A stretch of DNA of 64,000 nt from Gari tellinella (taxonomy: Eukaryota > Mollusca > Bivalvia > Cardiida > Psammobiidae): the NCBI GenBank assembly GCA_922989275.2, contig OV277867.1, positions 38,926,070-38,990,069 on the forward strand. Reading direction: 5' to 3'. The translations under genes and the position numbers were made by a program. A model generated the notes under the pieces. It was not told where the DNA came from and searched no databases. It saw only the letters and a list, made by a program, of their open reading frames with translations. Positions 63,836 through 64,000 of this stretch are shown piece by piece. Every line of letters begins with the position of its first letter. The stretch's first letter is position 1.

Positions 63836-64000
63836 TACAGTGGAGAATCTGTTATTCTTTCCCAATAAACGCGTTTACGCTAAAACTATTATTGTCACTG
63901 AAAACAGTTTGGTAACCCGGCGTCTGATCAGGCTCCAAACTGTTTGCCACCAAGATAAAGATGAATTATCAGAATTGTCAAAAAGTTGTACTTTTCTACG
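63836..64000 (+). mobile_element. Palindromic MITE, family A, cut by window end (A23)
   Basis: TACAGTGGAGAATCTGTTAT start, AAACGCGTTTACGC, then GAAAACAGTTTGG joined directly to TAACCCGGCGTCTGATC, so part of the left hairpin arm is deleted. Continues past the right edge. Confidence 0.88.

Noticed and set aside
84..63960. Regularly recurring near-identical hairpins as a CRISPR array
   Set aside because: Spacing is irregular over kilobases, each repeat lies inside its own terminal inverted repeats, there are no spacers and the genome is eukaryotic.

Overview
The window looks like intergenic and intronic DNA of an invertebrate animal, most likely a heterodont (venerid-like) bivalve. The evidence is an intron-rich animal sulfotransferase gene, degenerate LINE and mariner elements, and several dozen copies of short palindromic DNA elements of the kind that fill clam genomes. 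Species cannot be fixed from sequence alone. There is no bacterial gene organisation; almost every short open frame here lies inside a repeat.

Left part (about 1-14.2 kb, minus strand): a cytosolic sulfotransferase gene runs from 14172 down to 547 and continues off the left edge. Six coding exons (145, 127, 106, 127, 95 and 184 nt) join in frame with GT/AG borders and give 261 residues with the expected PAPS-binding and catalytic motifs. Its introns hold palindromic MITEs, a 239-bp satellite, a TTAA-flanked element carrying a tRNA-like module, a 1.5-kb Harbinger-like element and an apparently identical 756-bp duplication that copies the first part of exon 2.

Middle part (14.2-47 kb): dense palindromic MITEs, a LINE 3' fragment (28.5-30.0 kb), a dead 1.3-kb mariner element (30.0-31.3 kb), long hairpins (16.8, 33.3, 34.8 and 39.2 kb) and one coding-like minus-strand segment (22.0-22.25 kb).

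Right part (47-64 kb): two decayed LINE copies in the same orientation. The second has collected three later insertions: a 415-bp LTR element in miniature whose LTRs each contain a tRNA-Thr-like sequence, a 376-bp element with a 9-bp target duplication, and a second tRNA-bearing TTAA element. A hAT-like element follows its 3' end. More MITEs lead to the right edge.

The two most interesting signals are these. First, the miniature LTR element (52711-53125) has 143-bp LTRs, a tRNA-Lys-type primer binding site, a purine tract, a 4-bp target duplication and a tRNA-like Pol III cassette inside each LTR, an animal parallel to plant Cassandra elements, which carry 5S RNA. Second, one hairpin cassette (outer AAACAGT/ACTGTTT, inner TGATCAGACGCCG/CGGCGTCTGATCA) sits at the centre of MITE families with unrelated ends (TA-flanked CAGTGGAGAA, TA-flanked CAGTGCTCCC, TTAA-flanked CCCTTTCA and CCCATTTG). 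Its two arms change together from copy to copy.
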